Origin: Lineus longissimus
Taxonomy: Eukaryota; Nemertea; Pilidiophora; Heteronemertea; Lineidae
DNA length: 64,000 nucleotides
Direction of reading: 5' to 3'
Assembly: GCF_910592395.1 (NCBI RefSeq)
Contig: NC_088311.1
Location: forward strand, 7,504,501 to 7,568,500
Made by a program: the position numbers and the translations under genes. Shown in pieces: positions 1-12,349 of the stretch; position 1 is the stretch's first letter; every line of letters begins with the position of its first letter. The notes below the pieces were generated by a model that was not told where the DNA came from, searched no databases, and saw only the letters and a program-made list of their open reading frames with translations.

Positions 1-1906
1 TTAATTGTTATCTTACTCTTTACATACCAAAGTGATACAGTTGAACTTCACTAATGATGTGTTGATGAGTTCAATGAATCCTTCAATTCCTTTGAATTTC
101 TTGGGGAACTGACGTCCGACAATGACCCGTTGAGTTATACATTACTTGCATTGCCATTTGTTTGTAAAAAGTATCTATTTTCGGACGAAACTCAGTCCCT
201 CACAAACTTTGGTCGATTTCGTTGAGAACATCTCATCTCATTAAGGCAATTGTTCATGTGTTTCTTTCATCATGCCTATGACTCAGTTGGGGGGAGTGGG
301 TAGGCGAATGCCACGCTAAGACGCTTACTTTACGTTCCTCTTCTTGATGATTGCTGTAAGTTGAGGTTGTGACAATGTCTCGGGCCTTGATTGAAGTAGA
401 TAGGTCTGCTTGCCTTGTGGCTTCTTCTCATTGTCCGTGAAAAAGATCATTACGAATGTATGATTGGCATCTCAGGTCCTGTGAGGTGGAGGGAGGAGGG
501 GGCAGCCAGTAAAATAACGGGCTGTGGGAATTGCGATGGGGTATTGTACTGTAGAGTATTGCCACAACAACGTTGATATGATTACTTGCCGTTTCAGCAG
601 GCATGACTTGGGACATCCAGTGTCACAGAAAAAAGTGGCGACGTACAGCCAGAAGTAGCAACAACTCGCAAAACAGGATCCTTTCTGACCATGCTGACTA
701 GTGACTGGACCACTGAGTTGGTCACCATCAAATTAGACATACAAATGTCTTGTTTGGGGATAGGTTGAAACCAAGGTTTCATCGAATGTGCAAACAACAA
801 GACTGTTATCATTAAACCATGTCAGATGTCTTCAAACATGGTCCTTTGCATTGGCTGTACTCGGGGTATCAAACTCTGCCTTGAACAGGTCACTCACCAT
901 ACATCTCAGTATTATAGGGGTAAAGAATATGCTGCAATATGCAATCATTATATTCGAAATATACCATCTCAGTATGTTCTTATTATAACACATATCACAA
1001 CTAGAATAGAATACCGATCTCAGTATAACAAAATTAACTCAGTATTCCAACCCATTTCGTGCAGTGCCATGTAACCAATAATTAGGTAGCCAAATGACTT
1101 GCCCGAGGTCACACTAGACGACTCATAAAAACTTAGACAAGGCTGATTTCCAAGGACCATATACTCAAGATGACCCATCAATAAGATGGACCAGTGGCTT
1201 AGTGCCCAAAGTCACACACTAGATGACCAATAGATCAGTGCCACCGTCAATGATGACTCGATCAACTGGGTCACAGGCCAGTAATTACGGGGTTACCTTG
1301 TATAATCTTGTTTAGCTACGCACATGTGACTGTCCGACTGATTTCTTCAATAAAAACCAAGCAATTTGGTATGTATTGGGTATTTCATGACTCTACTCCG
1401 AAGATTCATTCAAAGGAAGAGACGAATTTCAATTTGTTGGACAAATTGATTTGTCTTTTTTCAGCAGCATTCACCCTAGTGTCAGTGAGTGATTTGTTAA
1501 CAATAATATTGTATTCCACAGCACCAGTGCTAGTAGAGAAAGCTTGTCATTTAAAAAGGCCGGCGGAAATGATATCACCATTGGAATTGCATTGATCATT
1601 TTCAGTTTAATTCAAGCTAGCGATTAGTTCAGTGATATTCTTATGCCGCTTTATTTTTGGCTCACCATAGGGGAGTCTATACAACACTGCTGTGTCCGTA
1701 GCATGTAGCATGTTTCTTAACCAGGATGAATTCCTAACCACCAAATATCTATAGGGTGAGCACAATGGCCCTTGGCCATTTCATTTTACTAGGATTACCT
1801 TACCTCGGCTTTCCTCTTGCTACATGTACTGTTAGTGTACTCTTCTTTCACAGTTCCATTGTAATGTAAGTCCATTGTCTTTTGTTTGTAGCCTTTTAAC
1901 TTTGCT
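1..1906. other. Intergenic / 5' flank of GCKR
   Basis: No convincing coding sequence is seen. The open frames here are short and lack family motifs or codon-like composition. A weak imperfect repeat of words like CATCTCAGTAT occurs at about 900-1040. A possible splice acceptor (TTTGTTTGTAG) ends at 1891, so a 5' UTR or an upstream coding exon of the following gene may lie in this stretch. I could not locate it. Confidence 0.5.
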
Positions 1907-4900
1907 ATGGAGATGGTGGATGTAAGTCGCAATCAGGGATTAAGGAAAAGATCTTCTACAACTACAAGGTTTGTTTATTTGATTTATCTAATTATTGATG
2001 ATTCTGATGATATTCAGCAGGCTTCATTGTCCAGAATGTAGCTTGCTTTATCATTTATACAATGTACGTATGAGTACGTGTAGGGGAGACCTGATCTGTC
2101 ATTGCTAGCCATTGAGAAGAGTTATATCATACCTTTTCAGTAACCTGGATTCTTGTATAATTTATGTAGAAAATCAAAAAATCAAACATAGTTAGTTGTG
2201 ATAAACTAAAAGCCATTTTCACTTTACAGGAATATGGAGAACCTCCCTATTACAGAGCGGAGCAATCCAATCACTAGAAGCATTGATACTGAAAAAGGAA
2301 TCGGTAAGTTCAGTTTCATTTTCTGAAGTTATTTTTCATGTTGTGAGTAAATTTTGGTGTATCTCCTTGTGCCATTTTGCTAAAAGGCCTTAGCAATAAC
2401 TTCTTGTTTTACTGGCCCAATCTTTCTTACACATTTCTGACCCAACTGCTTTTGACACTTCATAGTCTTTTTAGAAATAAAAAACCTCTTATTCTCTTTT
2501 AAGGCATGGTTCAACGTCTTCATCACTGTGACCAAGAAATATTTGAAGGATGGCGGCAATATCCGGTATGTTCATCTTCATCTATTGTCTATTGTCATTT
2601 ATTTAAATGCACCAGCATTTATGGTGTCCAAGCTCTGGCATGACTGGATACATGGGGGATAGTGCCAGCTCAATTATCAGAACTCGGTAAAATTTTGCTT
2701 TGTTAAGATTCAGATTTGTTATCGATTTAGGTGATTGAAGGGACATACAAGAGAGACGTCTGTGGAAAGCACAACCCCATTGCTTGCGTCATGTGAATTG
2801 CCTAGAAATGTCTTTCAATCAATGTACGTGTATATGTAAATGACTTTTGAAATCCCACTATCTTGTCCTATGAGCTCACCAAACCGTAAGACAATGAATG
2901 ATGATCAACAAGTACGGTACTTGAATTACTTTAAGGACGAGTTCCTTTGTCAGCTCAATGACAGTGGAGTTCATTGTCATATCAAGGGTCATTCTCAAGA
3001 GGGCCACTTGAAATTGAGCCAGTTTGTAGAATTTGATTGCTTCTGATCTGCTGACGTCATTACTGTGCACTTTTAACAGATTGTTCCCATGTCATGTGAG
3101 TTAATGAGAGTTTTAAGTTGGGCCAAGGTCCATAATGTTAAAACAATTCAAACTGTCACTCTTGTTGATGTATCCGAGAGTAGAATTATCCACAATGACG
3201 CTTAGTCTGACGCAGTTGATAAGCTGCTCAGTGCAACACAGAGGTTCTTGTTGACTTTAAAATTCATATGACCTTGCCAACTACAGTTCACTATCTTTCA
3301 ATACCAACACTACTACTAAAACTTTGTGATTAGACTGGCGAAGTGAGGTCATTGACCCTCATGTAGAAGCAAACAAAAGTTCATAACAAAGGAAATTGTT
3401 GATTGTCTCGTGTGGATTGGAAGTGTCAAAGGACAAAAATGCTTTTGCTAAAAGTCATAATTGTCATAATAATCATCACACCTCAAGTTATTCTGAGTCT
3501 ATAATTCTTGAAGGAAGAGATTTTTTGGTCAATCATGGGAACTGGCTCCACCACAAATAGGACACATGTAGACGTGCATACTTTTAGAGCACAATGATCT
3601 CATTTCTTATGGATTACAATGATGATGATGGTGATGGAATTGCCCGAGTCACCACTACTCCTTGCTTCTCACATTCTTGTTAGAACAGAGAGGTTGCTGT
3701 ATATTATTCCCCACATGAATTGACATGGCCCTAGAACCATTTCAAGTGGAATTTTGCAAACGAATCTATATCAAATTGATAAGTGATTCCCATTATCTGA
3801 AACCTATTATGGTTGTGTTGGTAGATCTCCAGACAATAATCAATATATTTAATAACAGGTACCTCACAGTGCCTGGTGGTACAGCATGTACATGTATGTA
3901 CTTTAGTCTCTACATTACACTTGAAGCAAAAAGCATTGCATTTGTATGCATTGACTATAGTATTATATTTGTAGGACTTCTACAGGGTGTAAACAAAAAG
4001 AAATCCTTTTCAGAATTTTACAAAAATTACATGCAGGTGTGTTGATATATAGTAAATGAAGTGCTTCTGTCACAAGTTTTAAAAACTGATAACTGATGCA
4101 TTTGTTTGCAGAATATCTATGCCAGCCAGCATCTGAAGACCATGAGCGCTATTGCTAATATCGCTGCATCATTGCTGAAGGTGAGCATTATTTATGTCCT
4201 GAAAATATATCAATAATCTGGCACAGATTCTGCACAAAGCAGTTGTTGAGCCGTGGCGGGGGGGGGGGGGGGGTTGCAAAAACCTCCTATGGCTAAATAG
4301 CTTGCCACAGGCCTACCCATTGAACAGGTGAAGCTATTCTGACAGGTTACATATATATATATATATACCAGTACAGTAGTCCAGGTGGTTGTAGAAGATG
4401 AATTTTAAATGCACATTTATAAATCGTATTTTTTGGTGATCTTTCAGAATCCCTCTCAAAATGCCATAGTTATAGGCGGTGCTGGAACATCAGGGAGATT
4501 GGCATTCTTGACCTCGGTAAGTATACAGTCTGAATCAACTTGAAAGTTCAAGTTGGTGCTCTGCCAAAGTTGTCATAAATGTCATACAGTAAAACAATTC
4601 TGGATTGATTTTAAGTGTGTAACATGTGCAGTTATGCACAGTACTGGTACTTTGCCTATTTGGTGGCACATGAAAAGCATCTTGTCCCATGTAACTAAAA
4701 TGTATGGAGACCTTGATTTTTCTGGTCATACTTGGAAAAGTGAGGTTTACTTAGTCTATGATACCAGATAGGTCTGAACATTGAATTGATCCCCACACCC
4801 AGGGGGGCTCACTCCGAAAGAAGAGGGTATTGAATCATGCTTTTGACGGATTACATTTACATGACAATTTTAATTATTTCATCTCTCTTTACCTTGCAGC

Positions 4901-7900
4901 GGTCTTTTAATATTCTGTGTGAATCACTGAAGATGGGCAAGGCTTATGACTATGCCATAGCTGGTGGGGACAAGTAAGTAAAAGTCGTAATAAAGATGTG
5001 GTCAAGATATAGGCCCTGGCATGCATGTGGGATATATCAGGCAGCCTTGATCCCAACTTTGTGAAATGGCTGGCAATGCCTGATCTTTGTGGAATTGGTA
5101 GACCAGAATGGTCGAGCATGATATAAAAGCATTGGTTAGACTGAGAAATTTTCAACACAAATGAACAAATTCAGTTGTTTCCAAATGCTCTTGAAGACAA
5201 AGATACACACACTTAAAAATTCTTATCTATTTTTTTGTGCAGGAGTCTTATAGCCTCTGATGATTGCAGTGATGACTCAGAAGACAGTCCCCAGGAAGGT
5301 GCAGACAACTTGGAACAGCTCACATGGGGAAAGTCACGTGTTCTATACATTGGCCTGACCTGTGGCCTGTCTGCACCTTGGGTTGCGGGTCAGTTGGATC
5401 ACTGTCTGAAGAACCTGGACAAATACATCCCTGTCCTGATGTGCTTCAATCCTGTAACGTTTGCCAGGTAAGGTCCGTTGCACCTTTCTCTTCAATGCTA
5501 CTCAACTCAGGGAGAAGTTGGCTTAATTTTATCGAAGTGAAAAGGAATTTGAATTGAGCTCAGGAGTGAATAGATTAGGATGCATGTTCTTTGGTCCATT
5601 TTCCTGATCACAGATGGGTGATATGAATAAAGACTAGCAAATGCTTTTACTCCGGTTTTGTACAGGAAGGCCTAGTGTAAATGTACACAATAGATTTTAT
5701 GTGCAAATATTTTCCCTTCTTTCAGCGACACGATCATTGAAGGATGGACAAAGTCATTACAAGAAGGTGAGGCACAACCTCCCCCCAAATAAAACGTAAC
5801 TGATATTATATGTGTGTTCATCACGTAAGCTTTGATTCCACTGCAGTGGGAACCACAGGCAAATGAAGGAAACTGTACGGTTTTCACAGGCGTTGGATTT
5901 ATTTTGGTGCGAGTTATTGGCTCGGCAATTGTAACTGATCGCAAAGCCAGTGGAATGCCTTGAAACAGTGATGGTTTCCCACTGTAATGGAATGATTAGA
6001 CCTAGAAAGTGTTATCGTTGGAGACTCGCTAATGCCTATGTTTCATTTTGTGGTCTTGGCTAAAACTATCCTTTAGTTCAGATAAAATCTCTCCTTTGCT
6101 GTCCAAAAAACTTCTAATGAGATGCTGCCAGAATTCTTGAATGATTAAAATCTACTCTGCCTATCTGTTGTGTTCTTTCCAAACCTTTGGCAAAATCAGA
6201 CCAACTTCCGTCAATCTCTGTAACTTAAAATAGACTTGTTTCACTTTCTATAAAATGCATGCTTTTCAGTTGTCAGTTCCCTTGAGAATGTGACTTCCGA
6301 TGGTCGAGGTTTTATCCTCAATCCAGTAATTGGGGTCAGTATTTTGCTAGAGGTGGCGCTGCTGTATAAAGGGGGAATTTGGTTATAACCTTGTCGTATT
6401 TGTGTATAGGAAGTTGTGTTCCCCTGATTTTTCCCCCCCGAGTTAGAATTAAATCATTACTTCTCATTATCACACTACCCATACATGTAGTGTAAAATTT
6501 ACTGCATGTCCCTGTGTCTTGTCAAATTTGACATTAATCTCCTTTTGAATTCCTTTGCCCATTCCTTGTGTTTATATTAAAATCCCTGTACAAAGATTAT
6601 ACTGTGAACCTGGACATGTTCATGTGTCCTTGACCCCTGGCTCCTGCCTCCAATACTAATACATGTAGCCTCCCATACATGTATGCAAATTAAATACATT
6701 TTGGTGATTTTCTTAAAATAAACTAACTTTTGTTTTGCTTTTCTTAATATAAACTTAGGTTTGTTTTGCTACTCTTAATATAAACTTACGTTTGTTTTGC
6801 TACTCTTGATATAAACTTACGTTTGTTTTGTGACTTGGTGTTCATTATCACATCTCATCATATTCAAACTTCAACATGATATCATATATTTAGAAATAAG
6901 CTGAAGTTTTGTGATATCTTCTTTTAAAATTCATTTTATAAATTGTACTTTTAATTAAAAAAATTCAAGTTATGCAAATTGTGTATACAAATACTTGAAA
7001 TGCCAGGTTTCAGCTTGCCGTAGTGCAGTATTGAGTAATGCATTCCTTCTGTTAACCTAAGTCACAAGAAAATGCAATGAGTACCTTTAACTCTATTCAC
7101 CAAGCTAGCACTGGGAAGCCACTCAGTTGGAAATTGGCTTCATTCACTCTTCTGCCTCAATTCTACAAATATCTGTTGGGCTCCAACCATTCACCTTGTT
7201 CTGTCTAATCTTTCAGCCTGAACCAATCGCTGGCTCATCGCGGTTGAAAGGTGGAACTGCATCCAAGATTCTTCTCGACACTATCCTCATCAGAGCACAT
7301 TACATCAAATCTAATGAGAGCAAGTAAGTTGAATTTCTAACTATCGGTAAGGGAATTATTTGGAGTTTCAGTTGCCTAATTTCTAAGTAAAGAAGTATTT
7401 GGAGCCAGTTGACTAATTTCTCAGCATAGGTGTCGGCCCTGTGCTCCACTAGAAGTACACGGGTGTAATAAGTTCCGGTAAGGTCATGTATACAAGATAA
7501 ATTAAACCATAAAGTGCTTGAAAACCGCATTGTTTTAGAAGTAAGACTTGATGAGCTGAAAATATCCAGGATCTTGATTTCTTTTTCCAGTTTGGATGTA
7601 TCGGAGACTGTGCGATCCTATGAACATCTGTGCAAGCTGACATACCAGAAATCTGCTGATATAGCTGCTCTTGGGGAGGCCTGTGCTAAAAGGTAGGCCT
7701 TCATATACTGTGAGGCCTGATATACTTTATGAAACAGATAAAGGACCGTTTTTGATTAGGGACCAGATGGCAGGAGACTATGGCCATGAACATTTTCAGT
7801 TAAGACTTGGTGACAAACAGGCCAATCTACCACATTTCTGACTGATTCATTTGGCTGATTCATTTGGCCTTCTCATTCTTTTCTTTCAGTCTGCGGTCAG

Positions 7901-10900
7901 GTGGTCATGTCTACTATATTGGTATGGGAAGTCTTGGTATCATGGGTATGATTGATGCTGCCGAGTGCCCATCGACGTTCTGCACGAACCCCGCCAATAT
8001 TCGTAGCTTCATCGTCGGTGGATGGAGGTCATTAAAGAATAAAGAAGGAGACCTTTCAGGTCAGGTATGTTGAAAAAGCTGTCTTTTTGATCAGAATATT
8101 AGTTACCCAAAGAATGGAATGATAACTGTTGGGGTAAAGATTTACTCAAATTATCTTGCAATATGGCAACCGCCTTGACGTACATGTGGCGTCAATTTCT
8201 AGGGCGGAACAAAAGAATCACGAAGTCAGGAGGCCATTTTAGAAGCTGTGATGCAACCTAATTAGTTTCGGATGTGGGTTTGGTCACGAGTTGTGACCTA
8301 GCCCACATTTATTTTCACAAAAGAATTAAGTCCACTTGTGCTTAGGGAAACTCAAATCATCACTAAATTTGAGAAATATATTTCAAACATCATTCTGATG
8401 CATTAGTTTTATCACCTGGCCTGGCGGTGAGCACAACATTCAATGGCCTTTCAATTTACTATTCTCATCATTTTATCCCACTTTCAGGGTCCATTGTTCC
8501 AGATTTCGTACAATGATTTTAAAGACAAATACCTGGAGAATCTCACAAAAGATGATCTTGTCATTATTCTCTCTAAAGGTGAGCAAATTGAATGTGATAT
8601 TATATATCATTGTCGTCATTTAAATTGCATCCCTTAAAGGGAGTCTATTGGCGGGAGGCAGATGTGTCAGGTTAAGTGACATGAAATCCCCAATAGATGT
8701 CTCTCCCATCTGACAATAAAATGAAACTATTCATGCTTGTTTGAGGAATACATGTATATGTATATTTGATGCTGATTCAAACACGATCAAGTTCCCTGAC
8801 TGTCCATAAAATGTCATTCCGAAATCTTCCGCTGGAGATTTTCAAAAAGAATGTTTGTCTTTTTCTAGATGGTGAAGTGAGAGGTATTGATAACATCCTG
8901 AGTTCTCCGGCCAACGTCGGCATGCTGAATATGATGTCACCAAGAGCTGAGGTACATGTCAGATAGAATTTCGAAACTTTAGTGATGCGCTTTGTTCTTA
9001 AATGTCCCCAAGGAGACTCTGAGAGGATGTTAAAGTGCTTTCAGCAATGCATGAAGTTTCTTAAGAAAGTACTGCATAATAATAATAATGAGTCTTTTAT
9101 ATAGCGCAATTCCGTGACACTATAGTTCTCGCTCAAAGCGCTTTGGGATATCATATTATTACCCCGGTCTCCACAGAAATCAATCAGGGGTTTCAAGGAG
9201 CAACCCCAGAAGGTGCTCACTTGAACTCGACCAGTAGGGGAACTAAGCAGTGACTCGGCCGGGAGTCGAACCCACGACCTCCTGATCATGAGGCCGACTC
9301 TCTTCCACTGCGCTACCGCTGCCCCTGCATGAAAGCCAAACATTTAAATGTTCTCTGTTAATGACATTCAAAGTAAATTTGTTACATTTTCTGCTTCTAT
9401 TATCAATGGTTACATCAGCATCAACATCACTGCTTATAATCTCTGAAAATGGTTGGTTTGATATTTTGGTTTACAAATGATGACATACATGTAGACTGTT
9501 CCAACTACAGAATTACCTACATGCATGTATGCAAACAAATCATGGAATCTACCATTACTCTTTGTGCCTTTCTTTAGAAAATCAAGCTGAAAGTTGCAGC
9601 AAGGCTGTGCTGCTCTGTTGAAGTCCGGCTGCATGACTCCCAGCTGCAGACGCCCAATGGTAAAGTCCTGGAGAAGTTCTTTGTTGAGATGCAAGAGGCT
9701 GTCGTTGCCAAGTGGGTGTGTAATGCTGCCACCACGTCTGCTCACATCCAGCTGGCCAAGGTCTACAAGAATTATATGATTTCGTTCAAAGTCAGGTAAG
9801 TACTACACTGATCTCTATAAGATTGAGTTCAAGGCATATAAATATTGAGTTGGGAGCTGAGAATCCACTAGGACATTATCAGCTCTATAAACTATAGAGC
9901 TGAGACCCCGGATGAAACCTATGCAATTGATTTGCTGAAACTTGCTTTTATGCATATTTTCTCCTGAGTCAACTTGATTGGTAAAAGTCCAGTTTTCTTT
10001 CAGCAATATGAAGTTATTTCACCGGGCTAGACATTTGATAAAGGATATCTCGCTCTGCTCAGAAGTGGATGCCAAGACTCATCTCCTTAGAGCCATCTAT
10101 GGTTCCGACGACTTGGAGCCCAACCAGGAAAAGGCTTTCATCAGCGATCACATCCACGAGGCAAAAAATAAAGATAATGTAAGTATCGTTTAGAGTGCAA
10201 GTGAATGGGCTTGCAGTCTAAAAATCCGGGTCATCTCGTAACTCATTGTAGGTGCAAGAGACATACATGTAACCTTTAATCTTTTACTTGATTGTCCTTA
10301 CATTCAGAGACTAATTGCTCAGTTCTGACCTTGTCTTTACCCCCATCTGTTACAGGTGGTCCCTCTAGCAATCACCTCTGCCCTCGGTGATTGCTCAGTA
10401 ATGATAGCTAGCAAGAGGTTAAGAGAAACAACTGATGTTCATTCAGCGGTTCAGCAGTGCTTTGAATCATGTGTCTGATACTACTTGTCAATGGTCCCGG
10501 AAGGTTGGCTGAACTCTGTTATTTTCAATGCAATTCAACTCTGTTTTAGTACTTGGCAGGAGGCATTAACAAGACACTGTTTTTCATCCTATGCTTTTAG
10601 CCGTGAGGTGGTACAATGATAGCCGCAGTACAATTATGTCTGAGTTCTGTCAGCTGTTTTCTCTACTAATGGGGCTATAATTGTAACGATGCTATAACTG
10701 TGCCACTTTATCTTTTGTTGATTTGGTGCTTATGTCATGATTTCTCGAATTCTCTGGGTTTCACCTACCTTTTTGAGGCCTGATTCCACTAGGGAAGTTT
10801 CCCTGCTCTGCTGCCTCTGGCTTTTTTGTAATTCACATTACCAAATTGAGCAGTCAATGGTTAATGAAAGTATCATCAGAAGATGCCAGCCTGACCTGCG

Positions 10901-11683
10901 GGCAATCTTTTATTATCAAATAACTGCTTGGCTTAGAGTAGATTTCCTGCGACGGCAGCTGCAGTGGGAAAAGGCTCCAGTTGAATGAGGCCTTGGCTTT
11001 GTTGACAGGTTGTTGGTTCTCTGTCCTTAGGGTTTAGGCTTCGCTCTTTGAGGTACATGTAGGTTCTTTTCAAAACGTAATATTTTAGAGTGCGGTGCTT
11101 TTCATCCCAGGCCCTACCAAAAGAGTGAATGTAGTGTGTTGAATATGACTACGACTGTTATTCATGTGAACACTTTAAGGTAATTCATGTAAAAAACATT
11201 GTAACATGCAGATTGTCTGCTCCCAGCAAATCGGTAACCTTTTTTGTATTCCTTATTCCCGATTCTAGTTATTTCTGATTCTCGTTTATTATTCCCACTC
11301 CTGGGATGGTTGGGGTTAGAAGTAAGAAATAAGATGTCAACTTCAGGCTGGGCTCTCAGCCCCTGAAATACGCTATGAATGGCGAATTCATATGGTAAGT
11401 GGCAACACTGTCTATCCAAATCATCTTTTTACTGTGGTCCCGCATGACCAATTGTTTGAAGGTTTTATTTCATAATTCTCACCACCTTGATATCGTTTTT
11501 CAGGTTATTCCTTTGGCTCTCATTCTGGCGATTGCTAAGTGTTCTGTACCTGATGCCATGACAAAATTGAGGGAAACCAGCAGCCTCCAAACGTCGATAA
11601 AAGACTGTCTCGACGGGAAAAATACGAAAGATGCTGGCAACATGATTCAGCTCGATGATATAACTACATCTGTTGCATCATGA
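1907..11683 (+). CDS. GCKR: Glucokinase regulatory protein (GKRP), 17 coding exons
   Basis: GKRP is a double-SIS-domain protein related to bacterial MurQ. In vertebrates it binds glucokinase in the nucleus under control of fructose phosphates. Exons: 1907-1968, 2230-2303, 2504-2565, 4112-4180, 4448-4516, 4900-4973, 5243-5467, 5726-5766, 6270-6334, 7217-7323, 7591-7692, 7890-8064, 8488-8578, 8869-8951, 9578-9795, 10004-10178, then 11504-11683 (or alternative 10356-10478). All junctions are GT/AG and keep phase. The joined product is 623 residues, against about 625 in human. Recognisable segments are LPITERSNPITR near the N-terminus, GGAGTSGRLAF (residues about 99-109, first SIS sugar-phosphate loop), AGSSRLKGGTASKIL (about 252-266), and the second SIS lobe with GMGSLGIMGMIDAAECPSTF (about 328-347). 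The start at 1907 gives the family length. The frame is also open back to the acceptor at 1892, so an upstream coding exon is possible. Whether it regulates a glucokinase in this animal is inferred. Confidence 0.93.
4256..4366. repeat. Homopolymer G run and (TA)n microsatellite
   Basis: A run of about 16 G (around 4257-4273) and a short (TA)n tract (about 4351-4366) lie in one GCKR intron. They are simple sequence only; the G run may be length-variable or prone to assembly error. Confidence 0.8.
5616..5700 (+). mobile_element. MITE fragment (GGGTGATATG family) in a GCKR intron
   Basis: The stretch beginning GGGTGATATGAATAAAGACT and running through TGTAAATGTACA matches the left and central part of the complete hairpin element at 53274-53391. 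The right arm here is degraded. It lies just upstream of the acceptor of the exon that starts at 5726, so element-derived sequence may contribute to that intron's branch or polypyrimidine region. Confidence 0.75.
6712..6835 (+). repeat. Tandem repeat, about 31-bp unit, about four copies
   Basis: A unit like TAATATAAACTTACGTTTG followed by TTTTGCTACTCT recurs with a 31-bp period within a GCKR intron. The first copies are more diverged than the later ones. No coding or regulatory role is visible. Confidence 0.75.
9078..9330 (-). mobile_element. tRNA-derived SINE in a GCKR intron
   Basis: Read on the minus strand it begins GGGGCAGCGGTAGCGCAGTG, containing a pol III A box (TAGCGCAGTGG), then a B box (GGTTCGACTCC) at the usual tRNA spacing. 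A non-tRNA body with AAAGCGCTTTGAG and GCGCTATATAAAA follows, and it ends in an (ATT)n tail at about 9078-9090. This is the standard architecture of a tRNA-headed SINE. It is not a functional tRNA because the acceptor stem and 3' half do not close. Confidence 0.85.
10356..10478 (+). CDS. GCKR: GCKR alternative last exon A (short C-terminus)
   Basis: This exon follows a good acceptor (CTGTTACAG), starts in phase 0 like exon 11504-11683, and encodes VVPLAITSALGDCSV... ending ...QQCFESCV and a TGA. It aligns with the human C-terminal segment that begins VIPIALLSLLFRCS. It is homologous to the distal exon (VIPLALILAIAKCSV...): both share VxPLA, CSV and LRET. Splicing to it would give a 604-residue protein lacking the acidic tail of the longer form. 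No clear AATAAA was found shortly downstream, so the 3' end of this isoform is uncertain. The alternative is that it is a relic of an exon duplication, but it has no internal stop and its splice site is intact. Confidence 0.75.
   Translation: MVPLAITSALGDCSVMIASKRLRETTDVHSAVQQCFESCV
11504..11683 (+). CDS. GCKR: GCKR alternative last exon B (long C-terminus)
   Basis: Acceptor TTTTTCAG precedes VIPLALILAIAKCSV, which matches the human end VIPIALLSLLFRCS better than exon A does. The exon codes 59 residues, including a polar acidic tail (KDAGN, IQLDDITTS), before TGA at 11681-11683. With this exon the protein is 623 residues, the usual family length. Polyadenylation signals AATAAA lie downstream at 12224-12229 and 12303-12308. 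Confidence 0.85.
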   Translation, partial: VIPLALILAIAKCSVPDAMTKLRETSSLQTSIKDCLDGKNTKDAGNMIQLDDITTSVAS

Positions 11684-12330
11684 TGTGTCTGACTATGTAT
11701 CCGGTGCAATTGGAGCACAGGAGGAAATAGACTTTTATGACATTCAGTGCCAAAGATGTGCCAAATTTCTGTTTTGTTTCTTCTTATAAACCTTCAAAGG
11801 GGCTCTATAGACAGGAGCTGTGGGGTCAGATTGGTGGTCTTCTGTATTAATAATTTAGTGTGGCTCCATGGTGATTATTTTTCTCACACAAGCGCCAGTA
11901 GTTTCAATGGAATTTTCAATATACTGTAAGTTAGGAAAACCTCTATCGGCCACTGCGTGTAACTTTAAAATCTGACCTACATGTATATGGCTCTTGCTTG
12001 TAGCCTCTCTTTAACTTCTAAACTGACAGGGTACCAAATTAAAAATGTTATACGTTGAGGATTGTTTCAAAAGGAGTGCCAATATTACACATGTGTTATT
12101 TATACTGTGGTTCAAAGCTTGGTCTCCCAGTAGTGGTGCTTCTATGAACTGTTCTTCAACCAGTCAAATCATTTTAGGGAGGTCCTATTAATATGATGGA
12201 TGTTGTATGTCTCCCCAAGAAAAAATAAACACAAGTCAGTTCTATGCCCAATGTGCCAAATAATATGTGATTTATTATATTTACTACCTGCCATTTAATA
12301 TCAATAAACCTATTGTTGAAAAATATCTGC
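11684..12330 (+). other. GCKR 3' UTR and polyadenylation signals
   Basis: After the distal stop codon there is non-coding, A/T-rich sequence with two AATAAA hexamers (12224-12229 and 12303-12308). The second is just before the start of the minisatellite block. Assignment as 3' UTR is inferred from position. Confidence 0.6.
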
Positions 12331-12349
12331 GTCTTTGACTATGATACGT

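Noticed and set aside
9250-9330. Possible tRNA gene on the minus strand
   Set aside because: A and B boxes are present, but the cloverleaf does not close and a SINE body follows.
9041-9343. Minus-strand frame including AAVAQWKRVGLMIRRSWVRL
   Set aside because: This is the translated tRNA-like head of a SINE, a common false protein.
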